DNA of 43,043 nt from a bacterium (GTDB taxonomy: Bacteria; Vulcanimicrobiota; Vulcanimicrobiia; Vulcanimicrobiales; Vulcanimicrobiaceae): contig JAJYRH010000019.1 in assembly GCA_021794205.1 (NCBI GenBank), forward strand, positions 1 through 43,043, written 5' to 3'. The position numbers were made by a program, and so were the translations under genes. Positions 15,018-22,974 of this stretch are shown piece by piece (the first letter of the stretch is position 1; every line of letters begins with the position of its first letter). Under the pieces are notes generated by a model. The model ran no database searches, was not told the DNA's origin, and saw only the letters and a list, made by a program, of their open reading frames with translations.

Positions 15018-15202
15018 CGGTTCAGCCTTTCGTTCGCAGATCTGGTGATCCGCAGCCACGCCGCAGGGAAGCCTCAAACTGACTCAACCGAATGACTCCT
15101 CTGGACGCCGGATGCAGACCCGGACGACCCTGACCTCTAGCGGCAGGGCAAGAGCGTTCGTGCGAAAACGCACGTACAAGTGCCCACAAGGGCAACCCAA
15201 AG
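15018..15202 (-). promoter_or_regulatory. Long 5' leader of rpsR operon
   Basis: About 185 nt would be transcribed ahead of rpsR from the promoter at 15203-15231. No open frame with a ribosome-binding site is present. The leader contains a GCACTTGTACGTGC-type palindromic stretch and several GC-rich hairpin candidates. A ribosomal-protein autoregulatory structure is plausible, but I cannot fold it reliably. Confidence 0.4.
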
Positions 15203-15231
15203 AGTCTAGCACCCTCCCGGGGCATCGGCAA
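15203..15231 (-). promoter_or_regulatory. Promoter of rpsR operon
   Basis: On the minus strand TTGCCG (15226-15231), a 17-bp spacer and TAGACT (15203-15208), preceded by TGC as an extended -10. A 23-bp segment covering the -10 and the first transcribed bases matches the rpsF promoter (26847-26869 region) with three differences, which supports real function. Confidence 0.7.
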
Positions 15232-15266
15232 GCGACCTGCGCCTCTCATGGAGGCATTTTCTCGCC

Positions 15267-16742
15267 CTACTGTGCCAACAGGGTGGCAGAGCTGGAGAGC
15301 GGCGGGCGACGGGCGTGCCAGGGCTGCGCCCGTTCGAGCTGCCCGGCGAGGGCGAAGAGGGTCGCCTCGTCGTTGCGGCGGGCGGCGAACTGCACGCCGA
15401 CCGGCAGCCCCTCGGCGCTCCAATGCAGCGGCACCGACATCGCGGGCTGCCCGGTGAGATTGAAGATGGGGGTCGAGGGCAGCCAATCGAACATGCGCCC
15501 GGCGATATCGCGCGCGGCTTTGCCGATGAGCGCCGGCGCGCGCAGATGCGTGAGCAGCCCAACCTGCATCACCTCGAAGCGCGTGAGCGCGAGTTCGCCG
15601 ATGCGGACCGGCGGCGCGGCGAGCGTCGGCGTGAGCACGACGTCGTAGCGCTCGAGGAACGCATCGTAGGCGGCGGTCAATTTTTGTTGGTCGACGACGG
15701 CGGTGGTGAGTTCGTCGAGGGCGATCGTGCGCGCGATCGCGAGCATCGCCGCGGCGATCGGCTCGATATCGTCGCCGCGCAAACGGCGTTGCGGCGTGGG
15801 ATTTCCCGCGCCGAGAATCCAGCCGGTATTGCTCGCGAAGAGCAGCAGCAACGCGTACGACATCGCGTCGTAATCGATGCCCTGCGGTTCGTCGTCGACG
15901 ACGCTGTGCCCGAGCGAGGCGCAGAGTTCCGCCGCAGCGTCGAGCGCTTCGAGCGACTCTGCGGAGTAGCCGTGCCCGAGGAGCGGGCCGCGCATGACCG
16001 CGATGCGCAACGGTTTCGGATCGCGCGCGACTTCGGGGAGAAAGCGCGCGCCGTCATCGGAGCGCAGCGCATCGAGCATCGCGGCGCTGTCGCGCACGCT
16101 GCGCGAAATGGCGTGGTCGATATTGGCGTGCCCGATAACGCCGCCGACACCGGGCGTGCGCCCGCGGCTCGGCTTGAGCCCGAAGAGGCCGGTGCAGCTC
16201 GCGGGAATGCGGATCGAGCCGCCCATATCGTTGCCGTGCGCGATCGGAACGACGCCCGCGGCGCAGAGCGCGGCGCTGCCGCCGCTCGAACCGCCGGGCG
16301 TGCGCGTGAGGTCCCACGGATTGCGCGTCGCACCGAAGAGCACGGTTTCGGTGAACGGCGAGAGCCCGAATTCCGGAGTCGTCGTCTTTGCGAAGACGAT
16401 CGCTCCGGTGCGTTTTGCGCGCCGAAAAAACTCGTGATCCTCGGTAGGAACGTAGCGCGCGAAATACCGGCTGCCCATCGTCATCGGCAACCCGGCGAGC
16501 TGCGGGCCGAGATCCTTGGCGACGAAGGGAACCCCGGCGAAGGAGCCGTCGCGCCCGCTCCGTTCGGCGTCGACGCGCGCGTCTTCATAGCGGCGTGCGG
16601 CGATGGCGTTGAGGTGCGGATTCACGCGCTCGGCGCGCGCGATCGCTTCGTCGAGCAGTTCGCGCGGCGTCACCTCGCCGGCGCGGACCGCGCGCGCCAT
16701 CTCCAGGGCGTCGGCGCGATCGTAGAACTCCGAGATGCTCAT
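15267..16742 (-). CDS. Amidase (amidase-signature family)
   Basis: A 491-residue hydrolase of the amidase-signature family, which cleaves carboxamides with a Ser-cisSer-Lys triad. The lysine is in FVAKDLG (about residue 76). The glycine/serine-rich signature is [16 protein letters not shown] (about residues 148-163) and the nucleophile region [20 protein letters not shown] follows. All three catalytic positions are present and the length is normal. Start 16742 gives [20 protein letters not shown], the usual helical beginning. The substrate cannot be predicted. GatA is unlikely because no gatB or gatC is adjacent and the C-terminal region differs. It diverges from the GNAT gene. Confidence 0.92.
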   Translation of the reverse strand: MSISEFYDRADALEMARAVRAGEVTPRELLDEAIARAERVNPHLNAIAARRYEDARVDAERSGRDGSFAGVPFVAKDLGPQLAGLPMTMGSRYFARYVPTEDHEFFRRAKRTGAIVFAKTTTPEFGLSPFTETVLFGATRNPWDLTRTPGGSSGGSAALCAAGVVPIAHGNDMGGSIRIPASCTGLFGLKPSRGRTPGVGGVIGHANIDHAISRSVRDSAAMLDALRSDDGARFLPEVARDPKPLRIAVMRGPLLGHGYSAESLEALDAAAELCASLGHSVVDDEPQGIDYDAMSYALLLLFASNTGWILGAGNPTPQRRLRGDDIEPIAAAMLAIARTIALDELTTAVVDQQKLTAAYDAFLERYDVVLTPTLAAPPVRIGELALTRFEVMQVGLLTHLRAPALIGKAARDIAGRMFDWLPSTPIFNLTGQPAMSVPLHWSAEGLPVGVQFAARRNDEATLFALAGQLERAQPWHARRPPLSSSATLLAQ

Positions 16743-16826
16743 AGGCGGCACTTGCGGTGGGCGGCGGCGGTTCCCTTTTGCAGCGCCGCATAGGAGCGCG
16801 CCTTTCGTGCCATAACGTCACGCGGT

Positions 16827-17369
16827 ATGCGTTTCGAACGTGCGCCGACCATCGAGACCCCGCGCCTGCGCCTGCGCGCGCACCGGCCCGACGATTTCGA
16901 GGCCTGCGCGGCGATGTGGGCGGACCCTGCGGTGACGGCGTATATCGGAGCGCCCTCGACGCGCCTGCAAACGTGGGCACGCATGCGCGGCTACGTCGGG
17001 CTCTGGGAGTTTTTGGGCTTCGGGTACTGGGCGATCGAAGAAACGTCGACCGGACGGTTCATCGGCGAACTCGGCTTCGCCGATTTCAAACGCGAGATCG
17101 CCGCAACGATGCAGGGGATCCCCGAGTTGGGTTGGGCGCTCGCCGACGATGCACGCGGCAAGGGTTTGGCGACCGAAGCGGTGCGCGCAGCCACGGCGTG
17201 GGGCGACGGGCACCTTCGCTCGGAGCGCACGGTCTGCCTCATCGATGCGCGCAACGCCGCGTCGATTCGCGTCGCCGAAAAGTGCGGCTTTCTCCGCTTT
17301 GATGCCGCGGCAACGGGAACGACCGAGCTCCTTTTTTTCGAACGCTATCGCCCGCTCACCCAACCGTAA
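16827..17369 (+). CDS. GNAT N-acetyltransferase, RimJ/RimL type
   Basis: A 180-residue acetyl-CoA-dependent acetyltransferase. The start ETPRLRLRAHRPDDFEACAA is the typical RimJ/RimL opening. The acetyl-CoA pyrophosphate-binding segment is WALADDARGKGLATEAVRA (about residues 108-126), and NAASIRVAEKCGFLR near residue 150 is the conserved last helix-strand unit. The substrate may be a ribosomal-protein N-terminus or a small molecule; this cannot be decided. Divergent from the amidase gene with an 84-bp gap; followed by the DUF4097-type gene on the same strand after 72 bp. Confidence 0.92.
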   Translation: MRFERAPTIETPRLRLRAHRPDDFEACAAMWADPAVTAYIGAPSTRLQTWARMRGYVGLWEFLGFGYWAIEETSTGRFIGELGFADFKREIAATMQGIPELGWALADDARGKGLATEAVRAATAWGDGHLRSERTVCLIDARNAASIRVAEKCGFLRFDAAATGTTELLFFERYRPLTQP

Positions 17370-17441
17370 CCAGGAGATCCTCTTGAAACAAAATGTGCTC
17401 CCGCGCCGTAGATCGAGAAACGCTACGCTAGGAGGACTACT

Positions 17442-18248
17442 GTGACGCTACCCGCTGCGCTCTTCGCTATTACGATCTTCGGCATGCATTTCGGCGGATC
17501 GCCGATGGTGAAATCGACCGAACACTTCTCGATTCCGGTCGGCCAGCAACTTCCGCTCGACGTGCGTACCAATAGCGGCGATATTACCGTCGTCGGCGGC
17601 ACGCAGCGCGAAATTGAGGTGACCGTTATTAAACGCGCGCCTTCGCAGGCACAACTCGCTCAAATGCACGTCGATCGACGGATCGGCGCGCGTGCGGTTC
17701 ATCTCGCAACGATATTTCAGCCCAAATGTCAGTGGACGTGCGGCGATATCTCGTTTCGGATCACCCTTCCGGCGAACACCGCACTCGCGCTGCACACATC
17801 CTCGGGCGACGTGCAGGTTCGAGGCATGGCGGCGAGCGTCAGTGCCTCCACCGCGAGCGGAGACATTCAAATCGACGGCGCCGCCGCCTCGCGCAACGAC
17901 ACCGTCTCGATAGCCGACTCATCGGGCGATATCTCGTTGCAAAATGTCGAAGGCACGGTCGTCGCCGTCACGTCGAGCGGAGATGTGAGCATGCGCGATG
18001 CCTCGACGAGTGCGCTGACGAAGGCGAACCTCTCGAGCAGCAGCGGCGACGTCTCGCTCTTCCTGCCGCGAAACCCATCGCTGCTCCTGAAGGCGAGAAC
18101 GTCCTCGGGATCCATCCGCACGAATCTCGGAATTCACGCGCGAGTAACGTACACATCGCGGAGCCTCTCGGCTCGGCTCGGTACCGGGAGCAGCACGGTG
18201 AAGCTCTTCACCGCAAGCGGCGACATTACGATCGACGGATCGCGATAG
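17442..18248 (+). CDS. DUF4097-type beta-helix protein
   Basis: A 268-residue exported or cell-envelope protein of the DUF4097 adhesin-like family. The GTG at 17442 is backed by an ideal AGGAGG (17430-17435). A short hydrophobic N-terminus (LPAALFAITIFGMHF) may be a signal. The rest is a series of beta-rungs marked by repeated S/T-S-G-D motifs: NSGDITV, SSGDVQV, ASGDIQI, SSGDISL, SSGDVSM, SSGDVSL, SSGSI and ASGDITI. Such ladders form a right-handed beta-solenoid. The family often occurs near anti-sigma or envelope-stress regulators, but none is seen here. The stop is immediately followed by the next gene. Confidence 0.87.
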   Translation: MTLPAALFAITIFGMHFGGSPMVKSTEHFSIPVGQQLPLDVRTNSGDITVVGGTQREIEVTVIKRAPSQAQLAQMHVDRRIGARAVHLATIFQPKCQWTCGDISFRITLPANTALALHTSSGDVQVRGMAASVSASTASGDIQIDGAAASRNDTVSIADSSGDISLQNVEGTVVAVTSSGDVSMRDASTSALTKANLSSSSGDVSLFLPRNPSLLLKARTSSGSIRTNLGIHARVTYTSRSLSARLGTGSSTVKLFTASGDITIDGSR

Positions 18249-18590
18249 ATGGTGACGTTAACGCTCTCTCCGTGGCACGGCAAAAACCTCCCGACGGTGA
18301 GCGGCGAAGCCTATCGCTACGAGCTGCGCGTTGCCGGGCGTGCAAACGAGCGCCTAACGCTATCGGCGCAGGGCCTTCCGAACGGCTGGATCGCCGCGTT
18401 CTGCACCGAGAGAGTCTGCATGCCGATGCAGGCCCGCCTCACGCTGCCGGCCGACGGGCGCGAACGCCTCGAGTTCGGTTTGATTCAGGAGAACGCACGG
18501 CCCGTGCGCACGATGCGCATTACGATACAGGGGAGCGACGGCAGCACGACGCGGATCGTCATCCGCCCCCTGCAAACGCCGCGCTCGTAA
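18249..18590 (+). CDS. Small beta-sandwich hypothetical protein
   Basis: A 113-residue protein starting directly after the DUF4097-type stop with no gap, so it is probably translated by coupling. Strand-rich sequence (EAYRYELRVAGRANERLTLS, later RLEFGLIQENARPVRTMRIT) and an LSAQGLPNGWIAAFC segment resemble the Ig-like domains found in NEW3/NPCBM-associated proteins. It has no signal peptide of its own at this start, so a longer start or a fused function with the previous protein is possible. I do not recognise a specific family. Confidence 0.65.
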   Translation: MVTLTLSPWHGKNLPTVSGEAYRYELRVAGRANERLTLSAQGLPNGWIAAFCTERVCMPMQARLTLPADGRERLEFGLIQENARPVRTMRITIQGSDGSTTRIVIRPLQTPRS

Positions 18591-18627
18591 CGCCGGGAAG
18601 CCATCGCCCTCCGGCGAATATCGCAAC

Positions 18628-19374
18628 ATGAAATTGCGTTTTGTAACGATCGCATCGCTCGCCGTATTGCTGCTTGCGACGATGCCGCGAGCACCTTTTC
18701 ACCTGAGCGCGCTGCGGGTTGGAAAGCCCGCAGTTGGGCTTCCGGCCTCCGCGGGGCGACCGCTCGTGGTGGTCGCGTTCGCTTCGTGGTGTATGGGTTG
18801 CGTGGAAGAGCTACCGCAGGTCGTCGCCGATTACCAACGCTTCAAAGGACGCGTCGATTTTCTCGGCGTCGATTATGAAGATAATCCGATCGCCGGGCGA
18901 GCGCTCGTTAAAAAATACGGCATTCCCTTTCCGGTGGTGAGCGACAGCCCTTCGAACCACGCGCTTCCGCCCGTCACGCCAACCGCGCCGGATCCGAACA
19001 TGACGATTCATCTCAACGGAATCACGCCCGCGATGCTCCCCGCGATGGTCGCGCAGTCAGGCGATAAACTCCCGGCGTTCGTTCGTCCGATCCTGTCGAA
19101 GGTGGCGGCCTATTGCACAGGACACACCGATGCCCAATGCCTCGCGTACGCTTCGGCGCATCACGTCGTGCTTTCGCCGGTAGGAGCCGCTTCGCCGCAC
19201 GCAACCGCTTCGCCGTCGGGCCAAACGACGTCAGCATTTCTTGCGCTGCCGCATACGTTTGTGATCGACGGGCACGGAATCGTCCGTGCCGACATCACGG
19301 GGTATTACAGTTCGAAGAATCCGATTGCAGAACAACTTCGCAAGCTCGGTATTACGGCGCCTGCGATCAGGTAA
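18628..19374 (+). CDS. TlpA-like thioredoxin-fold protein with large insertion
   Basis: A 248-residue membrane-anchored or exported thiol-disulfide protein. The N-terminal segment FVTIASLAVLLLATM is a signal or anchor. The redox motif W-C-M-G-C lies at residues 54-58 after PLVVVAFAS, followed by LPQVVADYQRFKGRVDFLGV and KKYGIPFPVVSD as in TlpA/ResA. In TlpA proteins the cis-proline strand normally follows soon after. Here about 95 residues intervene, containing one Cys pair (CTGHTDAQC), before LPHTFVIDGHGIV restores the fold. Partner and substrate are unknown. It is in the same direction as the preceding genes. Confidence 0.85.
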   Translation: MKLRFVTIASLAVLLLATMPRAPFHLSALRVGKPAVGLPASAGRPLVVVAFASWCMGCVEELPQVVADYQRFKGRVDFLGVDYEDNPIAGRALVKKYGIPFPVVSDSPSNHALPPVTPTAPDPNMTIHLNGITPAMLPAMVAQSGDKLPAFVRPILSKVAAYCTGHTDAQCLAYASAHHVVLSPVGAASPHATASPSGQTTSAFLALPHTFVIDGHGIVRADITGYYSSKNPIAEQLRKLGITAPAIR

Positions 19375-19418
19375 CTCCGAGGACGTAGCAGCGAAAGCGT
19401 CGCCGGGAACGTAGCGAG

Positions 19419-19802
19419 CTAACTGCTCCGCTCGCCGCTCCAGCCGCCCGCTGAGCTCGAGCCGGGAATGTTCCAGCTCCCTTCGAACGATTTGCCGTCG
19501 TCGGAAAAAATGAAACGAAGCGTGCCGGTTCCGTCGCTCTCTTTCCAGGTGCCGCGCAGCACGTTGCCTTCGAGCGCGCCCGCGAGTGAAGCGGTCCCAC
19601 CGTAGTACGATCCGGTAATGGTATCGCCCGATTGCGTGAGCGTGAGTTTAAAGCGCCCGACGGAATCTCCGCACGATCCTTCACCGCTCGCGGTGCACTC
19701 CCAATCTCCCCCGAGGCCGGAGGCGGCGAGCGCCGAGACCGATTTTGCCGAGGCTGCGAGAGCGCCCGCCGCCGATGTCGTGACGAAAGCAAAGCGGTTC
19801 AT
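19419..19802 (-). CDS. Exported beta-rich hypothetical protein
   Basis: A 127-residue protein. The start at 19802 gives a basic and alanine-rich N-terminus (MNRFAFVTTSAAGALAAS) that looks like an export signal. The mature part begins GGDWECTASGEGSCGD. It has the pattern FKLTLTQSGDTITGSYYGG, then NVLRGTWKESDGTGTLRFIF, which recalls small beta-barrel domains seen in proteins that bind lipids or polysaccharides. There are two cysteines that could pair. It converges on the TlpA-like gene with a 44-bp gap. Confidence 0.7.
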   Translation of the reverse strand: MNRFAFVTTSAAGALAASAKSVSALAASGLGGDWECTASGEGSCGDSVGRFKLTLTQSGDTITGSYYGGTASLAGALEGNVLRGTWKESDGTGTLRFIFSDDGKSFEGSWNIPGSSSAGGWSGERSS

Positions 19803-19874
19803 AGCGGAGGCCTTCGCTACCGGTTCCTGCGTGCCTCGCACCGGCTGCGGCCAGCCGCAAGATGCCCACGATCC

Positions 19875-20063
19875 CTAAGCAAGGCGGCTATGGGCGAAGA
19901 GCGCCTTGGCCATCGCGCTGCGTCCGTTGATAAGCGAACGATATGCACGGAACCAGGCCGGCTTCGCGCTTGAACGCCCCATTGCCCGTGCCGGAAAAGG
20001 ACTCAGTAAGAGATCGACCAGATCGAAACCAAGGTTCTTGAACCAGCCCTGCGATAAGCGTTG
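19875..20063 (-). pseudogene. C-terminal gene remnant after the DHFR-like gene
   Basis: Directly after the stop of the DHFR-like gene, the same frame stays open for 62 codons with natural composition: GWFKNLGFDLVDLLLSPFPA, then PAWFRAYRSLINGRSAMAKA and a final LFAHSRLA before a stop. No start codon with a ribosome-binding site is seen. I read this as the tail of a lost gene. Its last part (GRSAMAKALFAH) recurs near 22690-22730. A stop-codon readthrough extension of the reductase is a less likely alternative. Confidence 0.45.
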
Positions 20064-20618
20064 TCAGGCAGGAACGTACGAAAGCTTGACCGCGTCCTCG
20101 CCGACAGGATTGGTGCCGACGAGTCGAAGTGGGGGGCGAGCACCGGCGAAGTACGGTTTGCCGCGACCAAGAACAAACGGACGAAAGTAGAGATGATACT
20201 CGTCGATAAGACCGAGGTCTGTGAGACTCGCGGCTAGATCGGGCCCGGCAATATCGATCACGCCGTCGACCTCCGTCTTCAGCCGACGCACGAAACCGTC
20301 GAGGTCGTCCCCGACAAGCGAAGCGTTGGCGCCGACCGACCGCAGCGTGCGTGATGCAACCCATTTTGGTTGCGCCCGCCACGCCTTTGCGAACTCGTGC
20401 TCGGCCGCGTCCCACTCCGGACGATCCTCGTCCCAATAGCGCATTACCTCGTACATGCGACGGCCGTACAGCATGCCCGCGAGTTTGCGAACGTGATCGA
20501 TCCAATAACGAAAGAGTGCAATGCCCGGTGGCGCGTGAAGCGGCGGCTCGAGCTCGCCATTAATGCCGGCAACGTAGCCGTCGAGGGACTGCATCATTCC
20601 AAAGACGATCTTTCCCAT
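20064..20618 (-). CDS. Dihydrofolate-reductase-like / RibD C-terminal domain protein
   Basis: A 184-residue NADPH-dependent reductase-fold protein of the DHFR/RibD-C family. It begins MGKIVFGMMQSLDGYVAG, the typical opening, followed by a helix and LYGRRMYEVMRYW, the conserved nucleotide-binding region. The C-terminal half has VDGVIDIAGPDLAASLTDLG and IDEYHLYFRPFVLGRGKPYF, as in the family. GGAGGTGAGAG precedes the ATG. Many such stand-alone proteins are of unknown substrate, and it need not be a folate enzyme. It lies about 150 bp downstream of marR on the same strand and might be controlled by it. Confidence 0.9.
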   Translation of the reverse strand: MGKIVFGMMQSLDGYVAGINGELEPPLHAPPGIALFRYWIDHVRKLAGMLYGRRMYEVMRYWDEDRPEWDAAEHEFAKAWRAQPKWVASRTLRSVGANASLVGDDLDGFVRRLKTEVDGVIDIAGPDLAASLTDLGLIDEYHLYFRPFVLGRGKPYFAGARPPLRLVGTNPVGEDAVKLSYVPA

Positions 20619-20766
20619 GTTCTCTCACCTCCGACTCATTGGCTCCAAGTGTTAGAAGTCATTTCATCCGCTGTTCCTTATCCGATCGTTCTTTTCAAGG
20701 AACTGTCCGCGGACGCTTTCTCTAAGCGGGAGTGGCTGGAATCGGAATCGCAAGAGAATTTTGAGC

Positions 20767-21228
20767 CTATTCGCCGGTGGGGTGGGCCCCACGGTTGGGA
20801 AGCGGGATCGGAAAGTTTGCGAGCCCATCCGGGAGATTGGCAACAAGACGCTTGAGGGACGTCCGCAACAACGCAATGTCCGTACCATAACGTGCGGTCC
20901 AATCGCGCTCGAGTTCGGCCGCAACGGCGGACCATCTCGGCAGCAAAGCAGAACCTCGCGTCGTCAGTCGAATACGCTCTGCGTCGCCGTGCAACGTTTT
21001 CTCGACCCATCCGTGGCGTTCCATACACGCGACCATGCTTTTCATCGCCGCGTTCGACAGCCCTGACCGCGAGAGTAGTTCCGTCATCGTCACGCCATCG
21101 CCGTCGACGAATTGCAACACGTTCGACCACATCGCAAGCGACGGGGCTTGCGGCGGCATCTTGCTTTCGAATTCGACGGCAAATGCGACGAGCGCGCGAG
21201 ACAACAGGACCGATAACGGTAATTCCAT
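20767..21228 (-). CDS. MarR-family transcriptional regulator
   Basis: A 153-residue winged-helix dimeric repressor. N-terminal helices (LSRALVAFAVEFESKM) support dimerisation. The recognition helix lies in TMTELLSRSGLSNAAMKSMV (about residues 47-66), the wing in WVEKTLHGDAERIRLTTRG, and the C-terminal helices close the dimer. Such proteins usually sense small aromatic or oxidising compounds and control neighbouring genes, here most likely itself and the DHFR-like reductase. Confidence 0.88.
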   Translation of the reverse strand: MELPLSVLLSRALVAFAVEFESKMPPQAPSLAMWSNVLQFVDGDGVTMTELLSRSGLSNAAMKSMVACMERHGWVEKTLHGDAERIRLTTRGSALLPRWSAVAAELERDWTARYGTDIALLRTSLKRLVANLPDGLANFPIPLPNRGAHPTGE

Positions 21229-21242
21229 TCGGCGTACCTTAG

Positions 21243-21419
21243 GTGCGGGGCCGTCAGCGCCTTCCGGCCGTCGTTAAGCGGAGTTCCCGCCCAGGCATGG
21301 TGCAGATGTCACAGGAGCATCGAGCGATTTAGCCTCGGAATCGGTAGGCGGCGAGAGCCAACGACAAAAACGCGGCCATCGGCAATACCTATCCGAGCAC
21401 GTAGCTACCGACGAAACGG
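21243..21419. other. Gap upstream of marR
   Basis: One minus-strand frame reads NRFVGSYVLG, a stop, then VLPMAAFLSLALAAYRFRG and another stop, which looks like the end of a broken permease. It is too short to assign. I see no other element. Confidence 0.25.
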
Positions 21420-21752
21420 TTATACAAGTTCGCGCACGAGCAGTTGCCCGGTGCCGTGCTGCATCGTGATTTCGACATCGACATTGAGTTTTTTAAGGAC
21501 ATCGAGCAATCGTTCCACCGAAAAGGTCCGCCCCTGACCGCGAGAAATTCGGGAAACGTCGGGCTGCGTCAGGCCTATGAACTCCGCAGCCACGGTTTGA
21601 TTCAGCTTGCGAGTTTTGATTTCGCGGTTGATCGCGCGCATGAGGGCCGCCTTGAGCCGGCGCTCTTCGGGGTTTCCCAAATCAAGGTCGGCGAAAACGT
21701 TTCCGCTTCCGACTTCGAACTCAACTTCGCGTTCGTTACTTTTGCTTTGCAT
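21420..21752 (-). CDS. XRE-family antitoxin (HigA-like)
   Basis: A 110-residue DNA-binding antitoxin. The HTH is AALMRAINREIKTRKLNQTV, then AAEFIGLTQPDVSRISRG (about residues 34-72). The remainder (FSVERLLDVLKKLNVDVEIT) is the common tail of HigA-type antitoxins of the pairing helix-turn-helix/Gp49 systems. Start 21752 lies within the toxin gene and overlaps it by 17 bp. The toxin comes first and the antitoxin second, as in higBA. It would neutralise the toxin and repress the operon. Confidence 0.87.
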   Translation of the reverse strand: MQSKSNEREVEFEVGSGNVFADLDLGNPEERRLKAALMRAINREIKTRKLNQTVAAEFIGLTQPDVSRISRGQGRTFSVERLLDVLKKLNVDVEITMQHGTGQLLVRELV

Positions 21753-22101
21753 GATGTTCCCTCGCCCATTTCAGGCGTTGTTCGACCCGGTCGAGATCGG
21801 TCTTCGGAGTAGAGTCCCCTTTTTTCGATTTTTTCTTGAATGCGTCGAGGACGTAGACCACGTCGCCAATTTTCGTGGTGTATACGGTGCGATAGGTTGC
21901 GCCATCTTCGTCGTCGCTCTTGATTTCAAAGACACCGCTGAGGTTGCCGTGGAGCGGATCCGCGTTGTCCGGAGTTTCTCCGCGCTGCACCTGCTCCAGC
22001 GCGTAGCCGACCTCGTCCTGAACGTCCTCTGGCATCTCCTTGAGGTCGCGCTTCGCCGAGGCGACCCAGACGATGGGTTTAACCCTGCGTGCCTCAGGCA
22101 C
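21736..22101 (-). CDS. RelE/HigB-like (Gp49 family) toxin
   Basis: A 121-residue mRNA-interferase-type toxin of the phage-derived Gp49/HigB family. The core motif is PIVWVASAKRDLKEMPEDVQ, then VGYALEQVQRGETPDNADPL. The segment GVFEIKSDDEDGATYRTVYT contains the conserved arginine, and DVVYVLDAFKKKSKKG is the usual end. The start is a GTG at 22101 with little leader. Upstream, TAGCACTTTTAGCA has two TAGCA copies that may be the operator. The reading frame is intact. The family cuts mRNA on the ribosome. Confidence 0.88.
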   Translation of the reverse strand: MPEARRVKPIVWVASAKRDLKEMPEDVQDEVGYALEQVQRGETPDNADPLHGNLSGVFEIKSDDEDGATYRTVYTTKIGDVVYVLDAFKKKSKKGDSTPKTDLDRVEQRLKWAREHHAKQK

Positions 22102-22303
22102 AATATAGCACTTTTAGCATAATCTGTCACTCCATAGCGGGATTCAAGGATGCCATCGCGTCCTTCATCACTTATCCCAATCGTCGGGCTACAGCGACAT
22201 CCGTAATTCCGGGACGTAGCAGTCGAACGATGGCTGCCGTGGCCCAGAACATAATGTTGCTATTATTTTAGCCACTTGTGCCATTTTCTGCTAGAATAAC
22301 AGC

Positions 22304-22621
22304 ATGTCTAAGCGTATAGCCCCTCTGCTGCCACCGCTGGAGCGCCGTCTCGCCCGCCTCGGCGAACGCATCCGCACGGCCCGGCTCCGCCGGCGGCTCT
22401 CGGCGAAGCTCACTGCGGAGCGGGCAGGCATGTCGCTGATGACCCTGCGCAGCGTCGAGCGTGGCGGCATGGGGGTGACGATCGGCGCCTACGTCGCCGC
22501 TCTGCACGTTCTCGGGCTCGATTGCGATCTCGATGCCGTCGCACAGGCCGATCCGCTCGGTCGCGATCTCCAGGATGCCGCCCTACCCAACGCTACGCGT
22601 ACCAAACGCACACCGAAATGA
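22304..22621 (+). CDS. HipB-like XRE regulator (orphan antitoxin)
   Basis: A 105-residue HTH protein. The sequence LGERIRTARLRRRLSAKLTA, then AGMSLMTLRSVERGGMGVTI and AYVAALHVLGLDCDLD, resembles HipB-type antitoxins that precede hipA-like kinases, including the C-terminal ADPLGRDLQ. Its ATG is only about seven bases after a TAGAAT -10 candidate, so the message may be nearly leaderless. The expected hipA partner is missing; only a 17-codon frame with an ATGA overlap follows. It may act as an orphan regulator or cross-antitoxin. Confidence 0.8.
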   Translation: MSKRIAPLLPPLERRLARLGERIRTARLRRRLSAKLTAERAGMSLMTLRSVERGGMGVTIGAYVAALHVLGLDCDLDAVAQADPLGRDLQDAALPNATRTKRTPK

Positions 22622-22671
22622 ACGGAGCGAGCAGTGCGGCTATGGGCGAGCGTCAGGGGGACTTCGATTAG
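22618..22671 (+). pseudogene. Possible truncated hipA start
   Basis: A 17-codon frame overlapping the HipB-like stop by ATGA, encoding MNGASSAAMGERQGDFD and then a stop. In hipBA operons hipA starts in this position, and its first residues often lead into a short acidic/aromatic segment. I infer that the remainder was deleted. The evidence is positional and weak. Confidence 0.25.
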
Positions 22672-22711
22672 CCTCCCCGTTGAAGTGAGCGAAGAGCGCC
22701 TTGGCCATCGC
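22636..22711. repeat. Fragment repeated from 19884-19916, with 43-bp insert
   Basis: A 14-bp match (22636-22649 to 19884-19897) and a 23-bp match (22689-22711 to 19894-19916) show that this segment is a second copy of the remnant near 19.9 kb. Here it is interrupted by 43 bp flanked by GCGA on both sides. The insert contains GGGGA/TCCCC and ACTTC/GAAGT inverted repeats. Confidence 0.6.
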
Positions 22712-22974
22712 ACCGCGCCCGCTGCTCAGGAAAAGATTTCTACGAAGTCGGACCAGCATCATACGATCTTTTTGCTTGCCGTAGTTCCTTCACTTAAGCG
22801 GCGAGACGCTACTAAAATTGTCTTGCAAATCTCGGAAATTCCTTCCCGTCCCATTTGAGCCCAATACCCGTGCCGTTTTAAACCAGGGGTGACATAGAGC
22901 ATACGTTTCCAAGCCGTTATTCCGTCGAACTTAACGGGTTGGCTAAGGGGCGATGGGCCCGCCGGAGCTCTTCG
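22712..22974. other. Gap before the methyltransferase
   Basis: No gene with a ribosome-binding site or known motif. It lies between the repeated fragment and the 3' end of the C5 methyltransferase. Base composition is lower in GC than the core, as in neighbouring acquired genes. Confidence 0.4.

Noticed and set aside
15315-16793. Long plus-strand open frame antisense to the amidase
   Set aside because: Same reason: low-complexity Arg/Glu/Ala sequence opposite a gene with intact catalytic motifs.
20637-20790. Plus-strand stretch reading SSAVPYPIVLFKELSADAFS and onwards
   Set aside because: The composition looks natural, but no start is visible, and it runs into the antisense of marR. It may be a remnant but is too short to claim.
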